From NCBI RefSeq assembly GCF_040115645.1, contig NW_027096023.1, forward strand, positions 186,001-250,000: a stretch of 64,000 nucleotides of DNA, in the 5' to 3' direction. Below, piece by piece: positions 24,801 to 38,631 of the stretch; position 1 is the stretch's first letter, and each line of letters begins with the position of its first letter. Origin of the DNA: Euwallacea fornicatus. Lineage: Eukaryota > Arthropoda > Insecta > Coleoptera > Curculionidae. Position numbers and translations under genes: made by a program. A model generated the notes under the pieces. The model ran no database searches, was not told where the DNA came from, and was given only the letters and a program-made list of their open reading frames with translations.

Positions 24801-27800
24801 ACATATTTTGTGACCTTTCAAATTTTGAAAATTAATAACTTCGACAAATGATGTTCAAATTTCGTCAGCAATGGCTCAAATGAATAAGCTCGACTTGCTC
24901 CTTAATATTACTTACACGGTTTAGTTGCATATTGTTGCGTTTTCGAGATAAACAGTAATTTCTTTGCTCAAACTCACATATTTTGTGACCTTTCAAACTT
25001 TGAAAATTAATAACTTCGACAAATGATGTTCAAATTTCGTCAGCAATGGCTCAAATGAATAAGCTCGACTTGCTGTTTAATATAACTTACACAGTTTAGT
25101 GGCATGTTGTTGCGGTTTCGAGATAAACAGTAATTTCTTTGCTCAAACTCACATATTTTGCGACTTTTCAAACTTTGAAAATTAATAACTTCGACAAATG
25201 ATGTTCAATTTTCGTCAGCAATGGCTCAAATGAATAAGCTCGACTTGCTGTTTAATATAACTTACACAGTTTAGTGGCTTGTTGTTGCGTTTTCGAGATA
25301 AACAGTAATTTCTTTGCTCAAACTCACATATTTTGTGACTTTTCAAACTTTGAAAATTAATAACTTCGACAAATGATGTTCAAATTTCGTCAGCAATGGC
25401 TCAAATGAATAAGCTCGACTTGCTCCTTAATATTACTTACACGGTTTAGTTGCATATTGTTGCGTTTTCGAGATAAACAGTAATTTCTTTGCTCAAACTC
25501 ACATATTTTGTGACCTTTCAAACTTTGAAAATTAATAACTTCGACAAATGATGTTCAAATTTCGTCAGCAATGGCTCAAATGAATAAGCTCGACTTGCTG
25601 TTTAATATAACTTACACAGTTTAGTGGCATGTTGTTGCGGTTTCGAGATAAACAGTAATTTCTTTGCTCAAACTCACATATTTTGCGACTTTTCAAACTT
25701 TGAAAATTAATAACTTCGACAAATGATGTTCAATTTTCGTCAGCAATGGCTCAAATGAATAAGCTCGACTTGCTGCTAAATATAACTTACACAGTTTAGT
25801 GGCATGTTGTTGCGGTTTCGAGACAAAGAGTAATTTCTTTGCTCAAACTCACATATTTTGTGACTTTTCAAACTTTGAAAATTCATAACTTCGACAAATG
25901 ATGTTCAAATTTCGTCAGCAATGGCTCAAATGTATAAGCTCGACTTGCTCCTTAATATTACTTACACGGTTTAGTTGCATATTGTTGCGTTTTCGAGATA
26001 AACAGTAATTTCTTTGCTCAAACTCACATATTTTGTGACCTTTCAAACTTTGAAAATTAATAACTTCGACAAATGATGTTCAAATTTCGTCAGCAATGGC
26101 TCAAATGAATAAGCTCGACTTGCTGTTTAATATAACTTACACAGTTTAGTGGCATGTTGTTGCGGTTTCGAGATAAACAGTAATTTCTTTGCTCAAACTC
26201 ACATATTTTGCGACTTTTCAAACTTTGAAAATTAATAACTTCGACAAATGATGTTCAAATTTCGTCAGCAATGGCTCAAATGAATAAGCTCGACTTGCTC
26301 TTTAATATCACATACACATTTAGTGGGATATTGTTGCGTTTTCGAGATAAACAGTAATTTCTTTGCTCAAACTCACATATTTTGCGACTTTTCAAACTTT
26401 GAAAATTAATAACTTCGACAAATGATGTTCAATTTTCGTCAGCAATGGCTCAAATGAATAAGCTCGACTTGCTGTTTAATATAACTTACACAGTTTAGTG
26501 GCATGTTGTTGCGGTTTCGAGACAAAGAGTAATTTCTTTGCTCAAACTCACATATTTTGTGACTTTTCAAATTTTGAAAATTCATAACTTCGACAAATGA
26601 TGTTCAAATTTCGTCAGCAATGGCTCAAATGAATAAGCTCGACTTGCTCCTTAATATTACTTACACGGTTTAGTTGCATATTGTTGCGTTTTCGAGATAA
26701 ACAGTAATTTCTTTGCTCAAACTCACATATTTTGTGACTTTTCAAACTTTGAAAATTAATAACTTCGACAAATGATGTTCAAATTTCGTCAGCAATGGCT
26801 CAAATGTATAAGCTCGACTTGCTCCTTAATATTACTTACACGGTTTAGTTGCATATTGTTGCGTTTTCGAGATAAACAGTAATTTCTTTGCTCAAACTCA
26901 CATATTTTGTGACCTTTCAAACTTTGAAAATTAATAACTTCGACAAATGATGTTCAAATTTCGTCAGCAATGGCTCAAATGAATAAGCTCGACTTGCTGC
27001 TAAATATAACTTACACAGTTTAGTGGCATGTTGTTGCGGTTTCGAGACAAAGAGTAATTTCTTTGCTCAAACTCACATATTTTGTGACTTTTCAAACTTT
27101 GAAAATTCATAACTTCGACTAATGATGTTCAAATTTCGTCAGCAATGGCTCAAATGAATAAGCTCGACTTGCTCCTTAATATTACTTACACGGTTTAGTT
27201 GCATATTGTTGCGTTTTCGAGATAAACAGTAATTTCTTTGCTCAAACTCACATATTTTGTGACCTTTCAAACTTTGAAAATTATTAACTTCGACAAATGA
27301 TGTTCAAATTTCGTCAGCAATGGCTCAAATGAATAAGCTCGACTTGCTGTTTAATATAACTTACACAGTTTAGTGGCTTGTTGTTGCGTTTTCGAGATAA
27401 ACAGTAATTTCTTTGCTCAAACTCACATATTTTGTGACTTTTCAAATTTTGAAAATTAATAACTTCGACAAATGATGTTCAAATTTCGTCAGCAATGGCT
27501 CAAATGAATAAGCTCGACTTGCTCCTTAATATTACTTACACGGTTTAGTTGCATATTGTTGCGTTTTCGAGATAAACAGTAATTTCTTTGCTCAAACTCA
27601 CATATTTTGTGACCTTTCAAACTTTGAAAATTAATAACTTCGACAAATGATGTTCAAATTTCGTCAGCAATGGCTCAAATGAATAAGCTCGACTTGCTCC
27701 TTAATATTACTTACACGGTTTAGTTGCATATTGTTGCGTTTTCGAGATAAACAGTAATTTCTTTGCTCAAACTCACATATTTTGTGACTTTTCAAACTTT

Positions 27801-30454
27801 GAAAATTCATAACTTCGACAAATGATGTTCAAATTTCGTCAGCAATGGCTCAAATGAATAAGCTCGACTTGCTGTTTAATATAACTTACACAGTTTAGTG
27901 GCATGTTGTTGTGTTTTCGAGATAAACAGTAATTTCTTTGCTCAAACTCACATATTTTGTGACTTTTCAAACTTTGAAAATTCATAACTTCGACAAATGA
28001 TGTTCAAATTTCGTCAGCAATGGCTCAAATGAATAAGCTTGACTTGCTCTTTAATATCACTTACACATTTAGTGGGATATTGTTGCGTTTTCGAGACAAA
28101 GAGTAATTTCTTTGCTCAAACTCACATATTTTGTGACATTTCAAACTTTGAAAATTCATAACTTCGCCAAATGATGTTCAAATTTCGTCAGCAATGGCTC
28201 AAATGAATAAGCTCGACTTGCTGTTTAATATAACTTACACAGTTTAGTGGCATGTTGTTGCGGTTTCGAGACAAAGAGTAATTTCTTTGCTCAAACTCAC
28301 ATATTTTGTGACTTTTCAAACTTTGAAAATTCATAACTTCGACAAATGATGTTCAAATTTCGTCAGCAATGGCTCAAATGAATAAGCTCGACTTGCTCCT
28401 TAATATTACTTACACGGTTTAGTTGCATATTGTTGCGTTTTCGAGATAAACAGTAATTTCTTTGCTCAAACTCACATATTTTGTGACCTTTCAAACTTTG
28501 AAAATTAATAACTTCGACAAATGATGTTCAAATTTCGTCAGCAATGGCTCAAATGAATAAGCTCGACTTGCTGTTTAATATAACTTACACAGTTTAGTGG
28601 CATGTTGTTGCGGTTTCGAGACAAAGAGTAATTTCTTTGCTCAAACTCACATATTTTGTGACTTTTCAAACTTTGAAAATTCATAACTTCGACAAATGAT
28701 GTTCAAATTTCGTCAGCAATGGCTCAAATGAATAAGCTCGACTTGCTCCTTAATATTACTTACATGGTTTAGTTGCATATTGTTGCGTTTTCGAGATAAA
28801 CAGTAATTTCTTTGCTCAAACTCACATATTTTGTGACCTTTCAAACTTTGAAAATTAATAACTTCGACAAATGATGTTCAAATTTCGTCAGCAATGGCTC
28901 AAATGAATAAGCTCGACTTGCTGTTTAATATAACTTACACAGTTTAGTGGCATGTTGTTGTGTTTTCGAGATAAACAGTAATTTCTTTGCTCAAACTCAC
29001 ATATTTTGTGACTTTTCAAACTTTGAAAATTCATAACTTCGACAAATGATGTTCAAATTTCGTCAGCAATGGCTCAAATGAATAAGCTTGACTTGCTCTT
29101 TAATATCACTTACACATTTAGTGGGATATTGTTGCGTTTTCGAGACAAAGAGTAATTTCTTTGCTCAAACTCACATATTTTGTGACATTTCAAACTTTGA
29201 AAATTCATAACTTCGACAAATGATGTTCAAATTTCGTCAGCAATGGCTCAAATGAATAAGCTCGACTTGCTCCTTAATATTACTTACACGGTTTAGTTGC
29301 ATATTGTTGCGTTTTCGAGATAAACAGTAATTTCTTTGCTCAAACTCACATATTTTGTGACCTTTCAAACTTTGAAAATTAATAACTTCGACAAATGATG
29401 TTCAAATTTCGTCAGCAATGGCTCAAATGAATAAGCTTGACTTGCTCTTTAATATCACTTACACATTTAGTGGCATGTTGTTGCGGTTTCGAGACAAAGA
29501 GTAATTTCTTTGCTCAAACTCACATATTTTGTGACTTTTCAAACTTTGAAAATTCATAACTTCGACAAATGATGTTCAAATTTCGTCAGCAATGGCTCAA
29601 ATGAATAAGCTCGACTTGCTCTTTAATATCACTTACACATTTAGTGGGATATTGTTGCGTTTTCGAGATAAACAGTAATTTCTTTGCTCAAACTCACATA
29701 TTTTGTGACTTTTCAAACTTTGAAAATTCATAACTTCGACAAATGATGTTCAAATTTCGTCAGCAATGGCTCAAATGAATAAGCTCGACTTGCTCTTTAA
29801 TATAACTTACACAGTTTAGTGGCATGTTGTTGCGGTTTCGAGATAAACAGTAATTTCTTTGCTCAAACTCACATATTTTGTGACTTTTCAAACTTTGAAA
29901 ATTCATAACTTCGACAAATGATGTTCAAATTTCGTCAGCAATGGCTCAAATGAATAAGCTCGACTTGCTCTTTAATATAACTTACACAGTTTAGTGGCAT
30001 GTTGTTGCATTTTCGAGATAAACAGTAATTTCTTTGCTCAAACTCACATATTTTGTGACTTTTCAAACTTTGAAAATTCATAACTTCGACAAATGATGTT
30101 CAAATTTCGTCAGCAATGGCTCAAATGAATAAGCTCGACTTGCTCTTTAATATAACTTACACAGTTTAGTGGCATGTTGTTGCATTTTCGAGATAAACAG
30201 TAATTTCTTTGCTCAAACTCACATATTTTGTGACTTTTCAAACTTTGAAAATTCATAACTTCGACAAATGATGTTCAAATTTCGTCAGCAATGGCTCAAA
30301 TGAATAAGCTCGACTTGCTCTTTAGTATAACTTACACAGTTTAGTGGCATGTTGTTGCGGTTTCGAGATAAACAGTAATTTCTTTGCTCAAACTCACATA
30401 TTTTGCGACTTTTCAAACTTTGAAAATTAATAACTTCGACAAATGATGTTCAAT

Positions 30455-33400
30455 TTTCGTCAGCAATGGCTCAAATGAATAAGCTCGACTTGCTGCTAAA
30501 TATAACTTACACAGTTTAGTGGCATGTTGTTGCGGTTTCGAGACAAAGAGTAATTTCTTTGCTCAAACTCACATATTTTGTGACTTTTCAAACTTTGAAA
30601 ATTCATAACTTCGACTAATGATGTTCAAATTTCGTCAGCAATGGCTCAAATGAATAAGCTCGACTTGCTCCTTAATATTACTTACACGGTTTAGTTGCAT
30701 ATTGTTGCGTTTTCGAGATAAACAGTAATTTCTTTGCTCAAACTCACATATTTTGTGACCTTTCAAACTTTGAAAATTAATAACTTCGACAAATGATGTT
30801 CAAATTTCGTCAGCAATGGCTCAAATGAATAAGCTCGACTTGCTGTTTAATATAACTTACACAGTTTAGTGGCTTGTTGTTGCGTTTTCGAGATAAACAG
30901 TAATTTCTTTGCTCAAACTCACATATTTTGTGACTTTTCAAATTTTGAAAATTAATAACTTCGACAAATGATGTTCAAATTTCGTCAGCAATGGCTCAAA
31001 TGAATAAGCTCGACTTGCTCCTTAATATTACTTACACGGTTTAGTTGCATATTGTTGCGTTTTCGAGATAAACAGTAATTTCTTTGCTCAAACTCACATA
31101 TTTTGTGACCTTTCAAACTTTGAAAATTAATAACTTCGACAAATGATGTTCAAATTTCGTCAGCAATGGCTCAAATGAATAAGCTCGACTTGCTCCTTAA
31201 TATTACTTACACGGTTTAGTTGCATATTGTTGCGTTTTCGAGATAAACAGTAATTTCTTTGCTCAAACTCACATATTTTGTGACCTTTCAAATTTTGAAA
31301 ATTAATAACTTCGACAAATGATGTTCAAATTTCGTCAGCAATGGCTCAAATGAATAAGCTCGACTTGCTCCTTAATATTACTTACACGGTTTAGTTGCAT
31401 ATTGTTGCGTTTTCGAGATAAACAGTAATTTCTTTGCTCAAACTCACATATTTTGTGACCTTTCAAACTTTGAAAATTAATAACTTCGACAAATGATGTT
31501 CAAATTTCGTCAGCAATGGCTCAAATGAATAAGCTCGACTTGCTGTTTAATATAACTTACACAGTTTAGTGGCATGTTGTTGCGGTTTCGAGATAAACAG
31601 TAATTTCTTTGCTCAAACTCACATATTTTGCGACTTTTCAAACTTTGAAAATTAATAACTTCGACAAATGATGTTCAATTTTCGTCAGCAATGGCTCAAA
31701 TGAATAAGCTCGACTTGCTGTTTAATATAACTTACACAGTTTAGTGGCTTGTTGTTGCGTTTTCGAGATAAACAGTAATTTCTTTGCTCAAACTCACATA
31801 TTTTGTGACTTTTCAAACTTTGAAAATTAATAACTTCGACAAATGATGTTCAAATTTCGTCAGCAATGGCTCAAATGAATAAGCTCGACTTGCTCCTTAA
31901 TATTACTTACACGGTTTAGTTGCATATTGTTGCGTTTTCGAGATAAACAGTAATTTCTTTGCTCAAACTCACATATTTTGTGACCTTTCAAACTTTGAAA
32001 ATTAATAACTTCGACAAATGATGTTCAAATTTCGTCAGCAATGGCTCAAATGAATAAGCTCGACTTGCTGTTTAATATAACTTACACAGTTTAGTGGCAT
32101 GTTGTTGCGGTTTCGAGATAAACAGTAATTTCTTTGCTCAAACTCACATATTTTGCGACTTTTCAAACTTTGAAAATTAATAACTTCGACAAATGATGTT
32201 CAATTTTCGTCAGCAATGGCTCAAATGAATAAGCTCGACTTGCTGCTAAATATAACTTACACAGTTTAGTGGCATGTTGTTGCGGTTTCGAGACAAAGAG
32301 TAATTTCTTTGCTCAAACTCACATATTTTGTGACTTTTCAAACTTTGAAAATTCATAACTTCGACAAATGATGTTCAAATTTCGTCAGCAATGGCTCAAA
32401 TGTATAAGCTCGACTTGCTCCTTAATATTACTTACACGGTTTAGTTGCATATTGTTGCGTTTTCGAGATAAACAGTAATTTCTTTGCTCAAACTCACATA
32501 TTTTGTGACCTTTCAAACTTTGAAAATTAATAACTTCGACAAATGATGTTCAAATTTCGTCAGCAATGGCTCAAATGAATAAGCTCGACTTGCTGTTTAA
32601 TATAACTTACACAGTTTAGTGGCATGTTGTTGCGGTTTCGAGATAAACAGTAATTTCTTTGCTCAAACTCACATATTTTGCGACTTTTCAAACTTTGAAA
32701 ATTAATAACTTCGACAAATGATGTTCAAATTTCGTCAGCAATGGCTCAAATGAATAAGCTCGACTTGCTCTTTAATATCACATACACATTTAGTGGGATA
32801 TTGTTGCGTTTTCGAGATAAACAGTAATTTCTTTGCTCAAACTCACATATTTTGCGACTTTTCAAACTTTGAAAATTAATAACTTCGACAAATGATGTTC
32901 AATTTTCGTCAGCAATGGCTCAAATGAATAAGCTCGACTTGCTGTTTAATATAACTTACACAGTTTAGTGGCATGTTGTTGCGGTTTCGAGACAAAGAGT
33001 AATTTCTTTGCTCAAACTCACATATTTTGTGACTTTTCAAATTTTGAAAATTCATAACTTCGACAAATGATGTTCAAATTTCGTCAGCAATGGCTCAAAT
33101 GAATAAGCTCGACTTGCTCCTTAATATTACTTACACGGTTTAGTTGCATATTGTTGCGTTTTCGAGATAAACAGTAATTTCTTTGCTCAAACTCACATAT
33201 TTTGTGACTTTTCAAACTTTGAAAATTAATAACTTCGACAAATGATGTTCAAATTTCGTCAGCAATGGCTCAAATGTATAAGCTCGACTTGCTCCTTAAT
33301 ATTACTTACACGGTTTAGTTGCATATTGTTGCGTTTTCGAGATAAACAGTAATTTCTTTGCTCAAACTCACATATTTTGTGACCTTTCAAACTTTGAAAA

Positions 33401-36007
33401 TTAATAACTTCGACAAATGATGTTCAAATTTCGTCAGCAATGGCTCAAATGAATAAGCTCGACTTGCTGCTAAATATAACTTACACAGTTTAGTGGCATG
33501 TTGTTGCGGTTTCGAGACAAAGAGTAATTTCTTTGCTCAAACTCACATATTTTGTGACTTTTCAAACTTTGAAAATTCATAACTTCGACTAATGATGTTC
33601 AAATTTCGTCAGCAATGGCTCAAATGAATAAGCTCGACTTGCTCCTTAATATTACTTACACGGTTTAGTTGCATATTGTTGCGTTTTCGAGATAAACAGT
33701 AATTTCTTTGCTCAAACTCACATATTTTGTGACCTTTCAAACTTTGAAAATTATTAACTTCGACAAATGATGTTCAAATTTCGTCAGCAATGGCTCAAAT
33801 GAATAAGCTCGACTTGCTGTTTAATATAACTTACACAGTTTAGTGGCTTGTTGTTGCGTTTTCGAGATAAACAGTAATTTCTTTGCTCAAACTCACATAT
33901 TTTGTGACTTTTCAAATTTTGAAAATTAATAACTTCGACAAATGATGTTCAAATTTCGTCAGCAATGGCTCAAATGAATAAGCTCGACTTGCTCCTTAAT
34001 ATTACTTACACGGTTTAGTTGCATATTGTTGCGTTTTCGAGATAAACAGTAATTTCTTTGCTCAAACTCACATATTTTGTGACCTTTCAAACTTTGAAAA
34101 TTAATAACTTCGACAAATGATGTTCAAATTTCGTCAGCAATGGCTCAAATGAATAAGCTCGACTTGCTCCTTAATATTACTTACACGGTTTAGTTGCATA
34201 TTGTTGCGTTTTCGAGATAAACAGTAATTTCTTTGCTCAAACTCACATATTTTGTGACCTTTCAAATTTTGAAAATTAATAACTTCGACAAATGATGTTC
34301 AAATTTCGTCAGCAATGGCTCAAATGAATAAGCTCGACTTGCTCCTTAATATTACTTACACGGTTTAGTTGCATATTGTTGCGTTTTCGAGATAAACAGT
34401 AATTTCTTTGCTCAAACTCACATATTTTGTGACCTTTCAAACTTTGAAAATTAATAACTTCGACAAATGATGTTCAAATTTCGTCAGCAATGGCTCAAAT
34501 GAATAAGCTCGACTTGCTGTTTAATATAACTTACACAGTTTAGTGGCATGTTGTTGCGGTTTCGAGATAAACAGTAATTTCTTTGCTCAAACTCACATAT
34601 TTTGCGACTTTTCAAACTTTGAAAATTAATAACTTCGACAAATGATGTTCAATTTTCGTCAGCAATGGCTCAAATGAATAAGCTCGACTTGCTGTTTAAT
34701 ATAACTTACACAGTTTAGTGGCTTGTTGTTGCGTTTTCGAGATAAACAGTAATTTCTTTGCTCAAACTCACATATTTTGTGACTTTTCAAACTTTGAAAA
34801 TTAATAACTTCGACAAATGATGTTCAAATTTCGTCAGCAATGGCTCAAATGAATAAGCTCGACTTGCTCCTTAATATTACTTACACGGTTTAGTTGCATA
34901 TTGTTGCGTTTTCGAGATAAACAGTAATTTCTTTGCTCAAACTCACATATTTTGTGACCTTTCAAACTTTGAAAATTAATAACTTCGACAAATGATGTTC
35001 AAATTTCGTCAGCAATGGCTCAAATGAATAAGCTCGACTTGCTGTTTAATATAACTTACACAGTTTAGTGGCATGTTGTTGCGGTTTCGAGATAAACAGT
35101 AATTTCTTTGCTCAAACTCACATATTTTGCGACTTTTCAAACTTTGAAAATTAATAACTTCGACAAATGATGTTCAATTTTCGTCAGCAATGGCTCAAAT
35201 GAATAAGCTCGACTTGCTGCTAAATATAACTTACACAGTTTAGTGGCATGTTGTTGCGGTTTCGAGACAAAGAGTAATTTCTTTGCTCAAACTCACATAT
35301 TTTGTGACTTTTCAAACTTTGAAAATTCATAACTTCGACAAATGATGTTCAAATTTCGTCAGCAATGGCTCAAATGTATAAGCTCGACTTGCTCCTTAAT
35401 ATTACTTACACGGTTTAGTTGCATATTGTTGCGTTTTCGAGATAAACAGTAATTTCTTTGCTCAAACTCACATATTTTGTGACCTTTCAAACTTTGAAAA
35501 TTAATAACTTCGACAAATGATGTTCAAATTTCGTCAGCAATGGCTCAAATGAATAAGCTCGACTTGCTGTTTAATATAACTTACACAGTTTAGTGGCATG
35601 TTGTTGCGGTTTCGAGATAAACAGTAATTTCTTTGCTCAAACTCACATATTTTGCGACTTTTCAAACTTTGAAAATTAATAACTTCGACAAATGATGTTC
35701 AAATTTCGTCAGCAATGGCTCAAATGAATAAGCTCGACTTGCTCTTTAATATCACATACACATTTAGTGGGATATTGTTGCGTTTTCGAGATAAACAGTA
35801 ATTTCTTTGCTCAAACTCACATATTTTGCGACTTTTCAAACTTTGAAAATTAATAACTTCGACAAATGATGTTCAATTTTCGTCAGCAATGGCTCAAATG
35901 AATAAGCTCGACTTGCTGTTTAATATAACTTACACAGTTTAGTGGCATGTTGTTGCGGTTTCGAGACAAAGAGTAATTTCTTTGCTCAAACTCACATATT
36001 TTGTGAC
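30455..36007. repeat. 17-monomer spaced repeat, 2,974 bp
   Basis: Bases 30455-33033 match 33429-36007 at an offset of 2,974 bp (17 monomers minus one deletion). One local difference was found: TTAATAACTT near 30.78 kb against TTATTAACTT near 33.75 kb. The segment starts in a CTGCTAAATATAAC monomer and ends in a TTCAATTTT, GAGACAAAGAG monomer. It overlaps the end of the second 6,470-bp copy, so this event is nested on top of, or linked to, the larger duplication. Confidence 0.87.
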
Positions 36008-38631
36008 CTTTCAAACTTTGAAAATTAATAACTTCGACAAATGATGTTCAAATTTCGTCAGCAATGGCTCAAATGAATAAGCTCGACTTGCTGTTTAATA
36101 TAACTTACACAGTTTAGTGGCATGTTGTTGCGGTTTCGAGATAAACAGTAATTTCTTTGCTCAAACTCACATATTTTGCGACTTTTCAAACTTTGAAAAT
36201 TAATAACTTCGACAAATGATGTTCAATTTTCGTCAGCAATGGCTCAAATGAATAAGCTCGACTTGCTGTTTAATATAACTTACACAGTTTAGTGGCATGT
36301 TGTTGCGGTTTCGAGACAAAGAGTAATTTCTTTGCTCAAACTCACATATTTTGTGACTTTTCAAATTTTGAAAATTCATAACTTCGACAAATGATGTTCA
36401 AATTTCGTCAGCAATGGCTCAAATGAATAAGCTCGACTTGCTGTTTAATATAACTTACACAGTTTAGTGGCTTGTTGTTGCGTTTTCGAGATAAACAGTA
36501 ATTTCTTTGCTCAAACTCACATATTTTGTGACTTTTCAAATTTTGAAAATTAATAACTTCGACAAATGATGTTCAAATTTCGTCAGCAATGGCTCAAATG
36601 AATAAGCTCGACTTGCTCCTTAATATTACTTACACGGTTTAGTTGCATATTGTTGCGTTTTCGAGATAAACAGTAATTTCTTTGCTCAAACTCACATATT
36701 TTGTGACCTTTCAAACTTTGAAAATTAATAACTTCGACAAATGATGTTCAAATTTCGTCAGCAATGGCTCAAATGAATAAGCTCGACTTGCTCCTTAATA
36801 TTACTTACACGGTTTAGTTGCATATTGTTGCGTTTTCGAGATAAACAGTAATTTCTTTGCTCAAACTCACATATTTTGTGACCTTTCAAATTTTGAAAAT
36901 TAATAACTTCGACAAATGATGTTCAAATTTCGTCAGCAATGGCTCAAATGAATAAGCTCGACTTGCTCCTTAATATTACTTACACGGTTTAGTTGCATAT
37001 TGTTGCGTTTTCGAGATAAACAGTAATTTCTTTGCTCAAACTCACATATTTTGTGACCTTTCAAACTTTGAAAATTAATAACTTCGACAAATGATGTTCA
37101 AATTTCGTCAGCAATGGCTCAAATGAATAAGCTCGACTTGCTGTTTAATATAACTTACACAGTTTAGTGGCATGTTGTTGCGGTTTCGAGATAAACAGTA
37201 ATTTCTTTGCTCAAACTCACATATTTTGCGACTTTTCAAACTTTGAAAATTAATAACTTCGACAAATGATGTTCAATTTTCGTCAGCAATGGCTCAAATG
37301 AATAAGCTCGACTTGCTGTTTAATATAACTTACACAGTTTAGTGGCTTGTTGTTGCGTTTTCGAGATAAACAGTAATTTCTTTGCTCAAACTCACATATT
37401 TTGTGACTTTTCAAACTTTGAAAATTAATAACTTCGACAAATGATGTTCAAATTTCGTCAGCAATGGCTCAAATGAATAAGCTCGACTTGCTCCTTAATA
37501 TTACTTACACGGTTTAGTTGCATATTGTTGCGTTTTCGAGATAAACAGTAATTTCTTTGCTCAAACTCACATATTTTGTGACCTTTCAAACTTTGAAAAT
37601 TAATAACTTCGACAAATGATGTTCAAATTTCGTCAGCAATGGCTCAAATGAATAAGCTCGACTTGCTGTTTAATATAACTTACACAGTTTAGTGGCATGT
37701 TGTTGCGGTTTCGAGATAAACAGTAATTTCTTTGCTCAAACTCACATATTTTGCGACTTTTCAAACTTTGAAAATTAATAACTTCGACAAATGATGTTCA
37801 ATTTTCGTCAGCAATGGCTCAAATGAATAAGCTCGACTTGCTGCTAAATATAACTTACACAGTTTAGTGGCATGTTGTTGCGGTTTCGAGACAAAGAGTA
37901 ATTTCTTTGCTCAAACTCACATATTTTGTGACTTTTCAAACTTTGAAAATTCATAACTTCGACAAATGATGTTCAAATTTCGTCAGCAATGGCTCAAATG
38001 TATAAGCTCGACTTGCTCCTTAATATTACTTACACGGTTTAGTTGCATATTGTTGCGTTTTCGAGATAAACAGTAATTTCTTTGCTCAAACTCACATATT
38101 TTGTGACCTTTCAAACTTTGAAAATTAATAACTTCGACAAATGATGTTCAAATTTCGTCAGCAATGGCTCAAATGAATAAGCTCGACTTGCTGTTTAATA
38201 TAACTTACACAGTTTAGTGGCATGTTGTTGCGGTTTCGAGATAAACAGTAATTTCTTTGCTCAAACTCACATATTTTGCGACTTTTCAAACTTTGAAAAT
38301 TAATAACTTCGACAAATGATGTTCAAATTTCGTCAGCAATGGCTCAAATGAATAAGCTCGACTTGCTCTTTAATATCACATACACATTTAGTGGGATATT
38401 GTTGCGTTTTCGAGATAAACAGTAATTTCTTTGCTCAAACTCACATATTTTGCGACTTTTCAAACTTTGAAAATTAATAACTTCGACAAATGATGTTCAA
38501 TTTTCGTCAGCAATGGCTCAAATGAATAAGCTCGACTTGCTGTTTAATATAACTTACACAGTTTAGTGGCATGTTGTTGCGGTTTCGAGACAAAGAGTAA
38601 TTTCTTTGCTCAAACTCACATATTTTGTGAC
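33755..38631. repeat. 15-monomer spaced repeat, 2,624 bp
   Basis: Bases 33755-36007 match 36379-38631 at an offset of 2,624 bp (15 monomers minus one). I saw no mismatch. The order starts with A (GGCTTG) and three C monomers, the second with TTTCAAATTTTG. It passes through TGCGAC A monomers and a GTATAAG C, and ends in the D and TTCAATTTT pair. Two A monomers at 36035 and 36210 bridge the copies. Confidence 0.87.

Larger units (their letters stand above)
21261..34258. repeat. 37-monomer HOR, 6,470 bp, tandem duplication
   Basis: Bases 21261-27788 match 27731-34258 at a constant offset of 6,470 bp (37 monomers minus five 1-bp deletions). I found two differences in about 6.5 kb: ATGCAT near 22561 against ATTCAT near 29031, and TTTAATAT near 23855 against TTTAGTAT near 30325. 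Shared private markers include GTGTTTTCG (21441/27911), TACATGG (22293/28763), CGACTAATG (24142/30612) and TTATTAACTT (27281/33751). The unit contains 14 C, 5 deletion-type and 18 A monomers. Exact junction placement is ambiguous within the 58 bp shared at 27731-27788. Confidence 0.93.
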
